Source: Streptomyces flavotricini (GTDB lineage: Bacteria; Actinomycetota; Actinomycetes; Streptomycetales; Streptomycetaceae). Taken from it: 64,000 bases of DNA. The DNA lies in assembly GCF_020639365.1 (NCBI RefSeq), contig NZ_JAINUL010000001.1, positions 3,390,449 through 3,454,448 on the forward strand, given 5' to 3'. Both the position numbers and the translations under genes were made by a program. Below are positions 15,679 to 23,385 of the stretch, piece by piece. Below the pieces are notes generated by a model that saw nothing but the letters and a program-made list of their open reading frames with translations, had not been told where the DNA came from and searched no databases. The stretch's first letter is position 1. Every line of letters starts with the position of its first letter.

Positions 15679-15939
15679 ATGAGCGAGTGCACCCACGTTG
15701 CCGAACTGCCGCGCCCCGAGCCCGTCCCGAGTGCCCTGACATGCTCCGAATGTCTGGTGCTGGGCAGCCACCCGGTGCAGTTGCGGATGTGCCTGGAGTG
15801 CGGGTACGTGGCATGCTGCGATTCCTCCCCGCACCGGCATGCCACCGCGCACCACCAGAGCACCGGCCATCCGGTCATGCGGAGCTTCGAGCCGGGCGAG
15901 ACCTGGCGGTGGTGTTATCCCGACGGTTCGATCGTCTGA
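15679..15939 (+). CDS. UBP-type zinc finger protein (86 aa)
   Basis: 86 residues made of a single Zf-UBP domain: SECTHV at the start, CSEC, CLECGYVACC, and the His cluster SSPHRHATAHHQSTGHPV, closing with WRWCYPDG. In eukaryotes this fold binds the ubiquitin C-terminus; bacteria lack ubiquitin and its ligand here is unknown. It is divergent from the antiporter gene. From memory, some actinobacterial antiporters carry this domain fused at the C-terminus, which suggests a functional link (inference). Confidence 0.88.
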   Translation: MSECTHVAELPRPEPVPSALTCSECLVLGSHPVQLRMCLECGYVACCDSSPHRHATAHHQSTGHPVMRSFEPGETWRWCYPDGSIV

Positions 15940-16143
15940 GGCGGGGTAGGTCAACCCTCCGCCGGTTCCCCTGATTTGGGCCCGCAGACCCCTAGCCACT
16001 GTGCGTACCCGAGGGCATACCATCAGTCACCGGCCGTAGGCGGGGGTACCTGGAACGGGCCCCATGAGGGGTGCCGCGACACGATCGCCCGGATCGCGAT
16101 AGCGTCACCGGCGAACAGAGCTCGTACCACCTTGGAGGTGAGG

Positions 16144-16557
16144 GTGTCCCAGATCGCAGGCGAGCCCGGGACCCAGGACTTCGTGGAAGTCCGGCTGCCC
16201 GCTGCGGGTGCCTACCTGTCGGTGCTGCGAACGGCCACGGCCGGTCTCGCGGCACGTTTGGACTTCACCCTCGACGAGATCGAGGACCTCCGCATCGCGG
16301 TGGACGAGGCCTGCGCGATCCTGCTTCAACAGGCCGTGCCGGGCTCCGTCCTCAGCTGCGTGTTCCGGTTGGTCGACGACTCGCTGGAGGTGACGGTCTC
16401 CGCACCGACCACGGACGGACGTGCGCCCGAGCGCGACACGTTCGCCTGGACCGTCCTGTCGGCGCTGGCCGGCAAGGTCGAGTCCACGGTCGAGGCGGAC
16501 CGGACGGTGAGCATCAGCCTCTACAAACAGCGCGGCGCGGGTCCAGGCCCGGCGTGA
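16144..16557 (+). CDS. prsH: RsbW-like anti-sigma factor of SigH (PrsH/UshX)
   Basis: 137 residues of the GHKL anti-sigma kinase type. Known in S. coelicolor: the gene directly upstream of sigH encodes an anti-sigma factor that holds SigH inactive. GTG 16144 is chosen for the GGAGG five bases upstream. The helix EDLRIAVDEACAIL (47-60) is the N-box region with the Glu kept, but the Asn that coordinates Mg-ATP in SpoIIAB/RsbW is Ile/Ala here and no D-x-G-x-G loop is seen, so kinase activity is doubtful. The gene ends 155 bp before the SigH start used here. Confidence 0.85.
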   Translation: MSQIAGEPGTQDFVEVRLPAAGAYLSVLRTATAGLAARLDFTLDEIEDLRIAVDEACAILLQQAVPGSVLSCVFRLVDDSLEVTVSAPTTDGRAPERDTFAWTVLSALAGKVESTVEADRTVSISLYKQRGAGPGPA

Positions 16558-16712
16558 GCGGCGGGGAGATCCCGGTGCGGGGCGGGGATCGGCCCCGGGT
16601 ACTGCACGAGGTCGACGGCGGCATCCCGGAGCAGCAGCACGCCCGGCCGCACCCGGCTGACGCGGATGCGGAATACGGCTTTTTGGACTCGGCGGAGCGA
16701 CGGGCGGGCCCT

Positions 16713-17612
16713 ATGAGCGAGAACCAGCACGAAGAACCACACGTCTCACAACCACCCGGGGTCGCTGCCACGACCCCGGACACGGAACCGGAACCGGTGG
16801 GGGGACAGCCGGAGGCGGACACGCCACTGCCGCCTGCGCCCCCGGTGCTGCCCGATCCGCGCGACCGCAGCGGCGCGCGGGCCCTGTTCATCGAGCTGCG
16901 GGCGCTGCCCGACGGCTCGGTGGAGAAGGCGGAGCTGCGCAACCGGCTCGTGCGGATGCACCTGCCGCTGGTCGAGCACCTCGCCCGGCGGTTCCGCAAC
17001 CGCGGTGAGCCGCTGGACGACCTGACCCAGGTCGCCACCATCGGCCTGATCAAGTCGGTGGACCGCTTCGACCCGGACCGCGGGGTCGAGTTCTCCACGT
17101 ACGCGACGCCCACCGTGGTCGGCGAGATCAAGCGGCACTTCCGCGACAAGGGCTGGGCCGTACGCGTGCCGCGGCGCCTGCAGGAGCTGCGGCTCTCGCT
17201 GACCACGGCCACGGCGGAGCTGTCCCAGCAGCACGGCCGCTCCCCCACCGTGCACGAGCTCGCGGAACGGCTCGGGATCTCCGAGGAGGAGGTGCTGGAG
17301 GGACTGGAATCGGCCAATGCCTACAGCACGCTCTCCCTCGACGTCCCGGACACCGACGACGAGTCGCCGGCGGTGGCGGACACGCTGGGCGCGGAGGACG
17401 AGGCGCTGGAGGGCGTCGAGTACCGGGAGTCGCTCAAGCCGCTCCTGGAGGGGCTGCCCCCGCGGGAGAAGCGGATCCTGCTGCTGCGGTTCTTCGGCAA
17501 CATGACCCAGTCGCAGATCGCACAGGAGGTCGGCATCTCCCAGATGCACGTCTCCCGGCTGCTGGCCCGCACCCTGGCCCAGCTGCGCGAGAAGCTCCTC
17601 GTCGAGGAGTAG
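16713..17612 (+). CDS. sigH: RNA polymerase sigma factor SigH (SigB/F/G group)
   Basis: Stress sigma factor for osmotic response and differentiation. 299 residues from ATG 16713: disordered acidic/Pro-rich head (1-50), region 2 (MHLPLVEHLARRF, then DLTQVATIGLIKSVDRFDP and STYATPTVVGEIKRHFRD), region 3, and region 4 HTH near the end (MTQSQIAQEVGISQMHVSRL). No region 1.1, as in the SigB group. The frame stays open upstream to 16071, across the whole anti-sigma gene, which would allow longer forms up to 513 residues; S. coelicolor SigH is reported in several sizes. The start is therefore uncertain. Confidence 0.9.
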   Translation: MSENQHEEPHVSQPPGVAATTPDTEPEPVGGQPEADTPLPPAPPVLPDPRDRSGARALFIELRALPDGSVEKAELRNRLVRMHLPLVEHLARRFRNRGEPLDDLTQVATIGLIKSVDRFDPDRGVEFSTYATPTVVGEIKRHFRDKGWAVRVPRRLQELRLSLTTATAELSQQHGRSPTVHELAERLGISEEEVLEGLESANAYSTLSLDVPDTDDESPAVADTLGAEDEALEGVEYRESLKPLLEGLPPREKRILLLRFFGNMTQSQIAQEVGISQMHVSRLLARTLAQLREKLLVEE

Positions 17613-17625
17613 GAACGGAAACGGG

Positions 17626-18063
17626 CTATCGGGTCTGCTCGCCGGGCCCGATTCCCAGCGCCTCGGTCGCCGTCGGGTTCACCAGCAGGGCCGAGACGGC
17701 CACCGCGGCCACGGCCAGCGCCACGGCGGCGGCGATCATCGCCCCGCCCGTGGAGTACAGGGTCCAGGCCACCGGCAGCGCCATCAGCTGGGTGATCAGC
17801 GCGGGCCCGCGGCTCCAGCGCCGGCCCAGCCGCAGCCCGCGGGCCGCGACCAGCGGCAGCGCGGCGAGCAGGAACAGCGTGATCCCGCCGGTCTCGGCCT
17901 GCTGCGGGGAGTCGGGGTCGCCGGCGATGCCCACGAACAGCATGTACGCGCCGAGGCCGGCCAGGGCCAGCCCCTCCAGCGCGGTCAGCGCGGCGGCGGC
18001 GGTGAGCCGCCGGGGCAGCGGGGCGGTCGGCTGGGCCGGGGCGGGGGTGGGCTTCGTACTCAC
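17626..18063 (-). CDS. Small integral membrane protein, four predicted helices
   Basis: 145 residues with a Pro/Ala-rich N-terminus and four hydrophobic segments (about 22-46, 58-76, 88-106 and 110-130), short loops, no recognised catalytic motif. Starts at GTG 18063. It converges with sigH, ending 13 bp after its stop, and is divergent from the lipid-kinase gene 84 bp away. Function unknown. Confidence 0.75.
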   Translation of the reverse strand: MSTKPTPAPAQPTAPLPRRLTAAAALTALEGLALAGLGAYMLFVGIAGDPDSPQQAETGGITLFLLAALPLVAARGLRLGRRWSRGPALITQLMALPVAWTLYSTGGAMIAAAVALAVAAVAVSALLVNPTATEALGIGPGEQTR

Positions 18064-18147
18064 CCCAGCAGGGTAGCCGCGCCCCCTCGGTCCCGTACGG
18101 GACGGGCAGTATGGGCGGCGTCCGTACGGGTCGGTAGGCTGGCGGTC

Positions 18148-19113
18148 ATGCGTGCACTTCTCGTGGCCAATCCAGCAGCAACGACCACCAGTGCGCGCAC
18201 GCGCGACGTCCTCACCCACGCCCTGGCCAGCGAGATGAAGCTGGAGGCGGTGACCACCGAGTACCGGGGGCACGCCCGGGACCTGGGCCGCAGGGCGGCC
18301 GAGCACGGCATCGACCTCGTGGTGGCGCTCGGCGGGGACGGCACCGTCAACGAGGTGGTCAACGGACTGCTGCACAACGGGCCGGACCCGGAACGGCTGC
18401 CGCGGCTGGCGGTGGTCCCCGGCGGCTCGACCAACGTGTTCGCCCGCGCGCTCGGACTGCCCAACGACGCGGTCGAGGCGACCGGCGCCCTGCTCGACGC
18501 GCTGCGGGAGCAGCGCGAGCGGACGGTGGGGCTCGGGCTGGCGGCCGGCACTCCGGGCACGGAGGACGAGTCGGTTCCGGCGCGCTGGTTCACCTTCTGC
18601 GCGGGCTTCGGTTTCGACGCGGGGGTGGTGGGCCGGGTCGAGCAGCAGCGGGAGCGCGGCAAGCGTTCGACGCACGCCCTGTATGTACGACAGCTGATGC
18701 GCCAGTTCTGGGAGGAGCCGAACCGGCGCCACGGCGCGGTGACGCTGGAGCGTCCCGGCGCGGATCCCGTGACGGATCTGGTGCTGTCGATAGTCTGCAA
18801 CACCTCGCCGTGGACGTATCTGGGCAATCGCCCGATTTACGCCTCCCCGGAGGCGTCGTTCGATACTGCGCTTGACGTATTGGCACTCAACCGTTTGTCA
18901 ACTCCGACCGTCGCCCGCTACGCGACACAGCTCCTGACCTCGACTCCTGAGCGCGGCCCGCGCGGCAAGCACGCGGTGTCTCTGCACGATCTGACGGACT
19001 TCACCTTGCATTCGAAGGTTCCCCTTCCGTTCCAGATGGACGGAGACCACCTCGGTCTGCGCACCAGCGTTCGGTTCACAGGCGTACGCCGGGCACTGCG
19101 TGTGATTGTGTGA
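18148..19113 (+). CDS. Diacylglycerol kinase catalytic domain protein (YegS/DgkB-like)
   Basis: 321 residues. NP-x-(A/S) start (VANPAATTTS), the nucleotide loop LGGDGTVNEVVNGL with GGDGT at 62-66, and VPGGSTNVFARALGL define the lipid/sphingosine/diacylglycerol kinase family. It would phosphorylate diacylglycerol or a related lipid at the membrane; the substrate is not certain. It is followed by a terminator hairpin and lies upstream of wblE in the same direction. Confidence 0.87.
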   Translation: MRALLVANPAATTTSARTRDVLTHALASEMKLEAVTTEYRGHARDLGRRAAEHGIDLVVALGGDGTVNEVVNGLLHNGPDPERLPRLAVVPGGSTNVFARALGLPNDAVEATGALLDALREQRERTVGLGLAAGTPGTEDESVPARWFTFCAGFGFDAGVVGRVEQQRERGKRSTHALYVRQLMRQFWEEPNRRHGAVTLERPGADPVTDLVLSIVCNTSPWTYLGNRPIYASPEASFDTALDVLALNRLSTPTVARYATQLLTSTPERGPRGKHAVSLHDLTDFTLHSKVPLPFQMDGDHLGLRTSVRFTGVRRALRVIV

Positions 19114-19140
19114 GTGGAAGGGCCTAAAGTCCTTTCACTC
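19112..19140 (+). terminator. Hairpin after the diacylglycerol kinase gene
   Basis: Ten-base arms 19112-19121 and 19131-19140 pair with a single G-T wobble across a nine-base loop. The first arm overlaps the stop codon of the kinase gene. Confidence 0.6.
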
Positions 19141-19377
19141 GAACGTTTACACGCCGGTCCACCCTCACGATGTAGGGCTGTGACCTAGTAGACACCGACG
19201 AATCAAAAAAAACTTTCCGGAAGGGGTTGTATCCCCGTCCGAGGTTTGCGAATCTCTTCATGGCGATCGGGACAGCCCGCAGAACCCGGCACCCACACAG
19301 ACCGCCAGAACCCCTCCACGAGTCCCTGACTGACCTTCCAGGAAACTGGCCGGTCGCCCTTCCCTCACGGGGGGATT
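19141..19377 (+). other. Long untranslated region upstream of wblE
   Basis: About 240 bp with no credible coding frame and lower GC than the surroundings, including a run of eight A at about 19204-19212. It must hold the wblE promoter or promoters; no hexamer pair stands out clearly. Confidence 0.4.
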
Positions 19378-19393
19378 CGTGAAAGCGTTCACA
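19378..19393 (+). promoter_or_regulatory. Candidate CRP site upstream of wblE
   Basis: CGTGA-AAGCGT-TCACA matches the CRP palindrome TGTGA-N6-TCACA at nine of ten arm positions, 42 bp ahead of the start codon. Mycobacterial whiB1, the orthologous gene, is known to be CRP-controlled, which supports the call. Confidence 0.5.
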
Positions 19394-19435
19394 TTCACAA
19401 GCAACCTGCCCGCAATACAAGGAGATGGAGCAGCC

Positions 19436-19693
19436 ATGGACTGGCGTCACAACGCCGTTTGCCGCGAGGAAGACCCGGAACTCTTCTTCCCCATCGGCAA
19501 CACCGGTCCTGCGCTGCTGCAGATCGAGGAAGCCAAGGCCGTCTGCCGCCGCTGCCCCGTCATGGAGCAGTGCCTGCAGTGGGCGCTCGAGTCCGGTCAG
19601 GACTCCGGCGTCTGGGGCGGTCTCAGCGAGGACGAGCGCCGCGCGATGAAGCGCCGCGCCGCTCGCAATCGGGCGCGCAACGCCACCGCCTGA
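19436..19693 (+). CDS. wblE: WhiB-family iron-sulfur regulator WblE (WhiB1 group)
   Basis: 85 residues. Four cysteines (9, 37, 40, 46) in the spacing C-x27-C-x2-C-x5-C bind a [4Fe-4S] cluster; GVWGG (58-62) is the WhiB turn and the basic tail KRRAARNRAR contacts DNA. Small size and sequence fit the WhiB1/WblE group, thought essential and NO-sensitive in mycobacteria, rather than WhiB or WhiD. AAGGAGATGGAG precedes ATG 19436. A strong terminator follows. Confidence 0.93.
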   Translation: MDWRHNAVCREEDPELFFPIGNTGPALLQIEEAKAVCRRCPVMEQCLQWALESGQDSGVWGGLSEDERRAMKRRAARNRARNATA

Positions 19694-19759
19694 CGTCGAC
19701 TTTCGAGCCTCGAGCCGCAGCGCGTAGCAACACCACACCAGCGCTCAGCAACGTGCTCT

Positions 19760-19796
19760 TGAGCCCCGGACCGAGAAGTCTTCGGTCCGGGGCTCA
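19760..19796. terminator. Terminator between wblE and the convergent histidine kinase gene
   Basis: Perfect 15-bp arms (19760-19774 and 19782-19796) around a seven-base loop, 66 bp past wblE and 56 bp past the stop of the minus-strand kinase gene. It can serve both genes. Confidence 0.8.
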
Positions 19797-19852
19797 GTGC
19801 TGTCCGGGGTGAATCCGCCCCGGTACCGTCACGTTGAGTGACGGAACGTTCG

Positions 19853-21322
19853 TCACTTCTGCGGGCTGGCCGGGATGTCCAGGACGACCTTGGTGCCGCG
19901 CGGTTCGGCCCGGACCATGTCGAACGTGCCGCCGAGTTCGCCCTCGACCAGGGTCCGGACGATCTGGAGTCCGAGGTTCCCGGCGCGCTGCGGGTCGAAG
20001 CCCTCGGGCAGACCCGAGCCGTCGTCGAGCACGGTGATCAGCAGCCGGCCGTCCGCGCGGCCGGAGCCGGTGCGGATCGCGGACACCTCGACCCGGCCGC
20101 CCTCCCCCTGGGTGAAGGCGTGCTCCAGGGCGTTCTGGAGGATCTCGGTCAGCACCATCGACAGCGGAGTGGCGACCTCCGCGTCCAGGATTCCGAACCT
20201 GCCGGTGCGCCGGCACTCCACCTTGCCCGGCGAGATCTCCGCGACCATCGCGATCACGCGGTCGGCGATCTCGTCGAACTCGACGCGCTCGTCCAGGTTC
20301 TGAGAGAGCGTCTCGTGCACGATCGCGATCGAACCGACCCGGCGCACGGCCTCGTTGAGCGCCTCACGGCCACCCTCGGAATCCATCCGGCGGGCCTGCA
20401 GCCGCAGGAGCGCCGCCACGGTCTGGAGGTTGTTCTTCACCCGGTGGTGGATCTCCCGGATGGTCGCATCCTTGGTGATCAATTCGCGTTCGCGACGGCG
20501 CAGTTCCGTCACGTCCCGGCACAGGACGAGGGAGCCGATCCGTACGCCCTTGGGCTTGAGCGGGATGGCGCGCAGCTGGATGACCCCGCCGTTGCCCTCG
20601 ACCTCGGTCTCGCGCGGGGCCCAGCCGCTGGCGAGCTTGACGATCGCCTCGTCCACGGGGCCGCGGGTGGGTGCGAGTTCGGAGGTGGTGGTGCCCAGGT
20701 GCTGGCCGACGAGGTCGGCGGCGAGGCCGAGCCGGTGGTACGCGGACAGCGCGTTCGGGGAGGCGTAGGTGACCACGCCGTCGGCGTCGAGCCGCATCAG
20801 GCCGTCCCCCGCTCGCGGGGAGGCGTCCATGTCGACCTGCTGGCCGGGGAACGGGAAGGAGCCGGCCGCGATCATCTGGGCCAGGTCGGAGGCGGACTGG
20901 AGGTAGGTGAGCTCCAGCCGGCTCGGTGTACGCACAGTGAGCAGGTTGGTGTTCCGGGCGATCACCCCGAGCACCCGGCCTTCGCGGCGCACCGGGATGG
21001 ACTCGACGCGGACGGGCACCTCCTCGCGCCACTCCGGGTCGCCCTCGCGCACGATCCGGCCCTCGTCGAGCGCGGCGTCGAGCAGCGGGCGCCGCCCGCG
21101 CGGAACCAGGTGGCCGACCATGTCGTCCTGGTACGAGGTGGGGCCGGTGTTGGGGCGCATCTGCGCGACCGAGACGTACCGGGTGCCGTCGAGGGTCGGG
21201 ACCCACAGCACGAGGTCCGCGAAGGACAGGTCGGAGAGCAGCTGCCACTCCGAGACCAGCAGGTGGAGCCACTCCAGGTCGGTTTCACTGAGAGCGGTGT
21301 GCTGGCGTACGAGGTCGTTCAT
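19853..21322 (-). CDS. PdtaS-like sensor histidine kinase (HisKA_2 type)
   Basis: 489 residues: GAF-like sensor (about 1-155), PAS domain (about 165-280), then the H-box IREIHHRVKNNLQTVAALL with phospho-accepting His292/293, and a GHKL ATPase with LTEILQNALEHAF and LDDGSGLPEGF. This layout is that of PdtaS, which phosphorylates the ANTAR RNA-binding regulator PdtaR; that partner is not in this window. ATG 21322 is chosen as the beginning of the GAF domain. Cytosolic, as no membrane helix is seen. The orthologous S. coelicolor gene flanks the sRNA scr5239, as here. Confidence 0.88.
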   Translation of the reverse strand: MNDLVRQHTALSETDLEWLHLLVSEWQLLSDLSFADLVLWVPTLDGTRYVSVAQMRPNTGPTSYQDDMVGHLVPRGRRPLLDAALDEGRIVREGDPEWREEVPVRVESIPVRREGRVLGVIARNTNLLTVRTPSRLELTYLQSASDLAQMIAAGSFPFPGQQVDMDASPRAGDGLMRLDADGVVTYASPNALSAYHRLGLAADLVGQHLGTTTSELAPTRGPVDEAIVKLASGWAPRETEVEGNGGVIQLRAIPLKPKGVRIGSLVLCRDVTELRRRERELITKDATIREIHHRVKNNLQTVAALLRLQARRMDSEGGREALNEAVRRVGSIAIVHETLSQNLDERVEFDEIADRVIAMVAEISPGKVECRRTGRFGILDAEVATPLSMVLTEILQNALEHAFTQGEGGRVEVSAIRTGSGRADGRLLITVLDDGSGLPEGFDPQRAGNLGLQIVRTLVEGELGGTFDMVRAEPRGTKVVLDIPASPQK

Positions 21323-21467
21323 GGAGGGCACGGGCCGAGCGTACCCCGGGTATGGGCCATGACTTTCCCCACCGCGACTACTCAGGAGTATCCAGGAGGC
21401 ACTCCGGCCGCGTACTGTTGGATGAAGTGACGGGATCCTGGAGCCCGCCATTGGATGGACAGAACAG

Positions 21468-21496
21468 ATTGGTCTAGTCCACAATTGCCTTATGCT
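21468..21496 (+). promoter_or_regulatory. dre (DasR site) overlapping an sRNA promoter
   Basis: ATTGGTCTAGTCCACA (21468-21483) fits the DasR responsive element ACTGGTCTAGACCAGT at its core. It overlaps a -35 TTGGTC (21469-21474) that stands 16 bases from a -10 TATGCT (21491-21496), reading rightward. No protein gene begins downstream on this strand, so DasR would control a non-coding transcript. Confidence 0.75.
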
Positions 21497-21501
21497 TCCG
21501 C

Positions 21502-21660
21502 CCTCCCCGCACAGGAGGACGGATCGAGGTAAGCCGCGCGCTCTGCCCTGACCGCGCTGGCACCTCCCACCGGCCGCCGGGAACCGCACACCCGCCGGCC
21601 GTAAGTACTCCGGGCTACGGTGCCGGACGGGTTGAGGGTCCCGACCCGGCACCGTGGCCC
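21502..21660 (+). ncRNA. scr5239: Small RNA of the scr5239 type
   Basis: From the promoter at 21469-21496 a transcript would start near 21502 and run to the hairpin at 21617-21655, a length close to the 159 nt reported for S. coelicolor scr5239, an sRNA encoded between the same two genes and described as targeting dagA and metE. The interval has a Shine-Dalgarno-like AGGAGG (21513-21518) but no start codon at the right distance, so it looks non-coding. Ends are estimates and base-level identity to scr5239 was not checked. Confidence 0.7.
21617..21655 (+). terminator. 3' hairpin of the small RNA
   Basis: Perfect 10-bp arms ACGGTGCCGG (21617-21626) and CCGGCACCGT (21646-21655) with a partly self-paired loop and no U-run. 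It lies at the expected 3' end of the sRNA. Confidence 0.65.
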
Positions 21661-21715
21661 AGAGGAATGCGACTCCCGCGGCGCGATTCCCGGGGCCTTT
21701 CCCCGCCCGCCGGAC

Positions 21716-22309
21716 CTACCGCGGCCAGGCCCCCATCGCCAGTTCCGCCACGGCTTCCAGTTCTTCCCGGCTCGCGCCGTCGCGCGACTGCTGGGACATC
21801 CCGATCAGCACCGCCAGCGCGTAGCGGGCCAGCGCCTGGGCGTCCGTGCCGGCGGGCAGCGCCCCGGTGGCGACATCGGCCCGGATCCTGCGCTCGAACA
21901 TCTCCAGGTTGGCGTCGCGGCGCTCGCGCAGGGCCTGCGCGACCTCCTGCGAGGTGGTGTTGACGGCCGCGCTGATCACCAGACAGCCCGGCGGGTGGGC
22001 CGGGTCGGTGTAGATCTGCGCGGCCTCGCGCAGGACGCGGCGCAGCCCCGCCCCGGCGGTGGGCTCCTCGGCCAGGGCCGCGCGGGCGAAATCGGTGTAC
22101 CGGCCGCCGTAGACCACCACGACCTCGTCGAAGAGCTTGCGCTTGTCGCCGAAGGCGGCGTACAGGCTGGGCGCGCCGATGCCGAGCGACGCGGTCAGGT
22201 CGGAGATCGAGGTCGCCTCGTAGCCGCGCTCCCAGAAGGCCAGCATCGCCTTGTCGAGGGCGGCGTCGCGGTCGAAGGAGCGCGGCCTGCCGCGCTGTCC
22301 GGTCACCAT
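21716..22309 (-). CDS. TetR/AcrR family repressor, divergent from the SDR gene
   Basis: 197 residues: N-terminal HTH (RDAALDKAMLAFWERGYEATSI, then LTASLGIGAPSLYAAFGDKRKLF) and an all-helical ligand domain, AcrR-like. It is divergent from the SDR gene with 85 bp between the start codons, the usual arrangement of a TetR repressor and its target. The inducer is unknown. Confidence 0.87.
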   Translation of the reverse strand: MVTGQRGRPRSFDRDAALDKAMLAFWERGYEATSISDLTASLGIGAPSLYAAFGDKRKLFDEVVVVYGGRYTDFARAALAEEPTAGAGLRRVLREAAQIYTDPAHPPGCLVISAAVNTTSQEVAQALRERRDANLEMFERRIRADVATGALPAGTDAQALARYALAVLIGMSQQSRDGASREELEAVAELAMGAWPR

Positions 22310-22358
22310 GCGCCGATTCTATAGCGGGCGTTATGGAATCTGGTACGGTCCCTTTCTG

Positions 22359-22370
22359 TAGCGACCACTA
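22359..22370. promoter_or_regulatory. Candidate TetR operator
   Basis: TAGCGACCACTA is a partial palindrome (TAG-x-G-x2-C-x-CTA) located 25 bp before the SDR start in the divergent region; a second TAGCG follows at 22369. Likely the TetR site, but the call rests on symmetry alone. Confidence 0.35.
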
Positions 22371-22394
22371 GCGAATGCTGAAGGGGGGCGCGTC

Positions 22395-23156
22395 ATGGGC
22401 GTGCTCAAGGGGAAGACGGCACTGGTCACGGGCGGCAGCCGGGGGATCGGGCGGGCGGTGGCCCAGCGGCTCGCCAGGGACGGGGCGCTGGTCGCCGTGC
22501 ACTACGGGCGCAACGAGGCGGCGGCGAAGGAGACGGTCGCCGCGATCGGGGCGGCGGGCGGCCGGGCGTTCGCGATCGGGGCCGAGCTCGGGGTGCCGGG
22601 CGACGCGCGGGCGCTGTGGGCCGCGTACGGGGAGCACCCGCTGCACACCGACGGGGTCGACATCCTGGTGAACAACGCGGGCGCCGCCACCTTCGCCGGG
22701 CTCGCGGACACCGACGAGGAGACGTACGACCGCGTCCACGCGCTCAACGCGAAGGCGCCCTTCTTCGTGATCAAGCACGGCCTGGAGCGGCTGCGGGACG
22801 GGGGCCGCATCGTGAACGTGACCGGCACCCCGGAGATCGCCCTGCCGGCGATCCTGGCCACCATCACCGCCAAGGGCGCGGTGAACGCGCTGACCCGCTC
22901 GCTCGCCGCCGAACTGGCCCCGCGCGGGATCACCGTGAACTCGGTGGGCCCGGGCATCACGGACACCGAGCTCAGCGCCGGCTGGCTGGAGGACCCCGCG
23001 GCGCGGGCGCACGCGGCCTCCCGCTCCGTCTTCGGGCGGGTGGGCACGGCGGAGGAGGTGGCCGACGTGGTGGCCTTCCTGGCCTCGGCGGACGCCCGCT
23101 GGGTGACGGGCCAGCACTTGGACGCGACGGGCGGCCTGCAGCTGTCGCTGCTCTGA
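22395..23156 (+). CDS. Short-chain dehydrogenase-like protein lacking the catalytic Tyr
   Basis: 253 residues with a clear SDR Rossmann fold: VTGGSRGIGRAVA (11-23) for NADP(H), VNNAGAATF (92-100), and PGITDTELSAGW near the end. The catalytic Lys160 is present, but Tyr of the Y-x3-K motif is Thr156 and the catalytic Ser is Thr143. Classical SDR chemistry is therefore doubtful; it may be a binding protein or use another mechanism. The overall sequence resembles 3-oxoacyl-ACP reductase-like oxidoreductases. Controlled probably by the divergent TetR. Confidence 0.85.
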   Translation: MGVLKGKTALVTGGSRGIGRAVAQRLARDGALVAVHYGRNEAAAKETVAAIGAAGGRAFAIGAELGVPGDARALWAAYGEHPLHTDGVDILVNNAGAATFAGLADTDEETYDRVHALNAKAPFFVIKHGLERLRDGGRIVNVTGTPEIALPAILATITAKGAVNALTRSLAAELAPRGITVNSVGPGITDTELSAGWLEDPAARAHAASRSVFGRVGTAEEVADVVAFLASADARWVTGQHLDATGGLQLSLL

Positions 23157-23340
23157 GCGCCGCCCGTCCGGCCCCGGGGTGTCCGCGAGGCGGCGCCGTC
23201 CACCCGGAGGGCGGGGAGGCCCGGGCCGGACCGGGCTGCGGGTCCCGGCGGTGAGGCCGACGATGGAAGTGGAGGGCGGGGGCGGACGGAAGCGAACGGG
23301 AGTGGGCACGGACCGGCCACAGGCGCCCCGCCTCTGCTAG

Positions 23341-23356
23341 ATTGGTCTATACCACA
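23341..23356 (+). promoter_or_regulatory. dre (DasR site) upstream of nagB
   Basis: ATTGGTCTATACCACA matches the DasR consensus closely and ends 29 bp before the nagB GTG. A dre ahead of nagB is known in S. coelicolor, where DasR represses it until glucosamine-6-phosphate accumulates. Confidence 0.9.
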
Positions 23357-23385
23357 CCGTCCCACTCCAGATCGGCAGGCCCCGC

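Noticed and set aside
22335..22357. Sigma-R-type promoter (GGAAT-N18-GTA) before the SDR gene
   Set aside because: The -10 is GTA rather than GTT and no other support exists.
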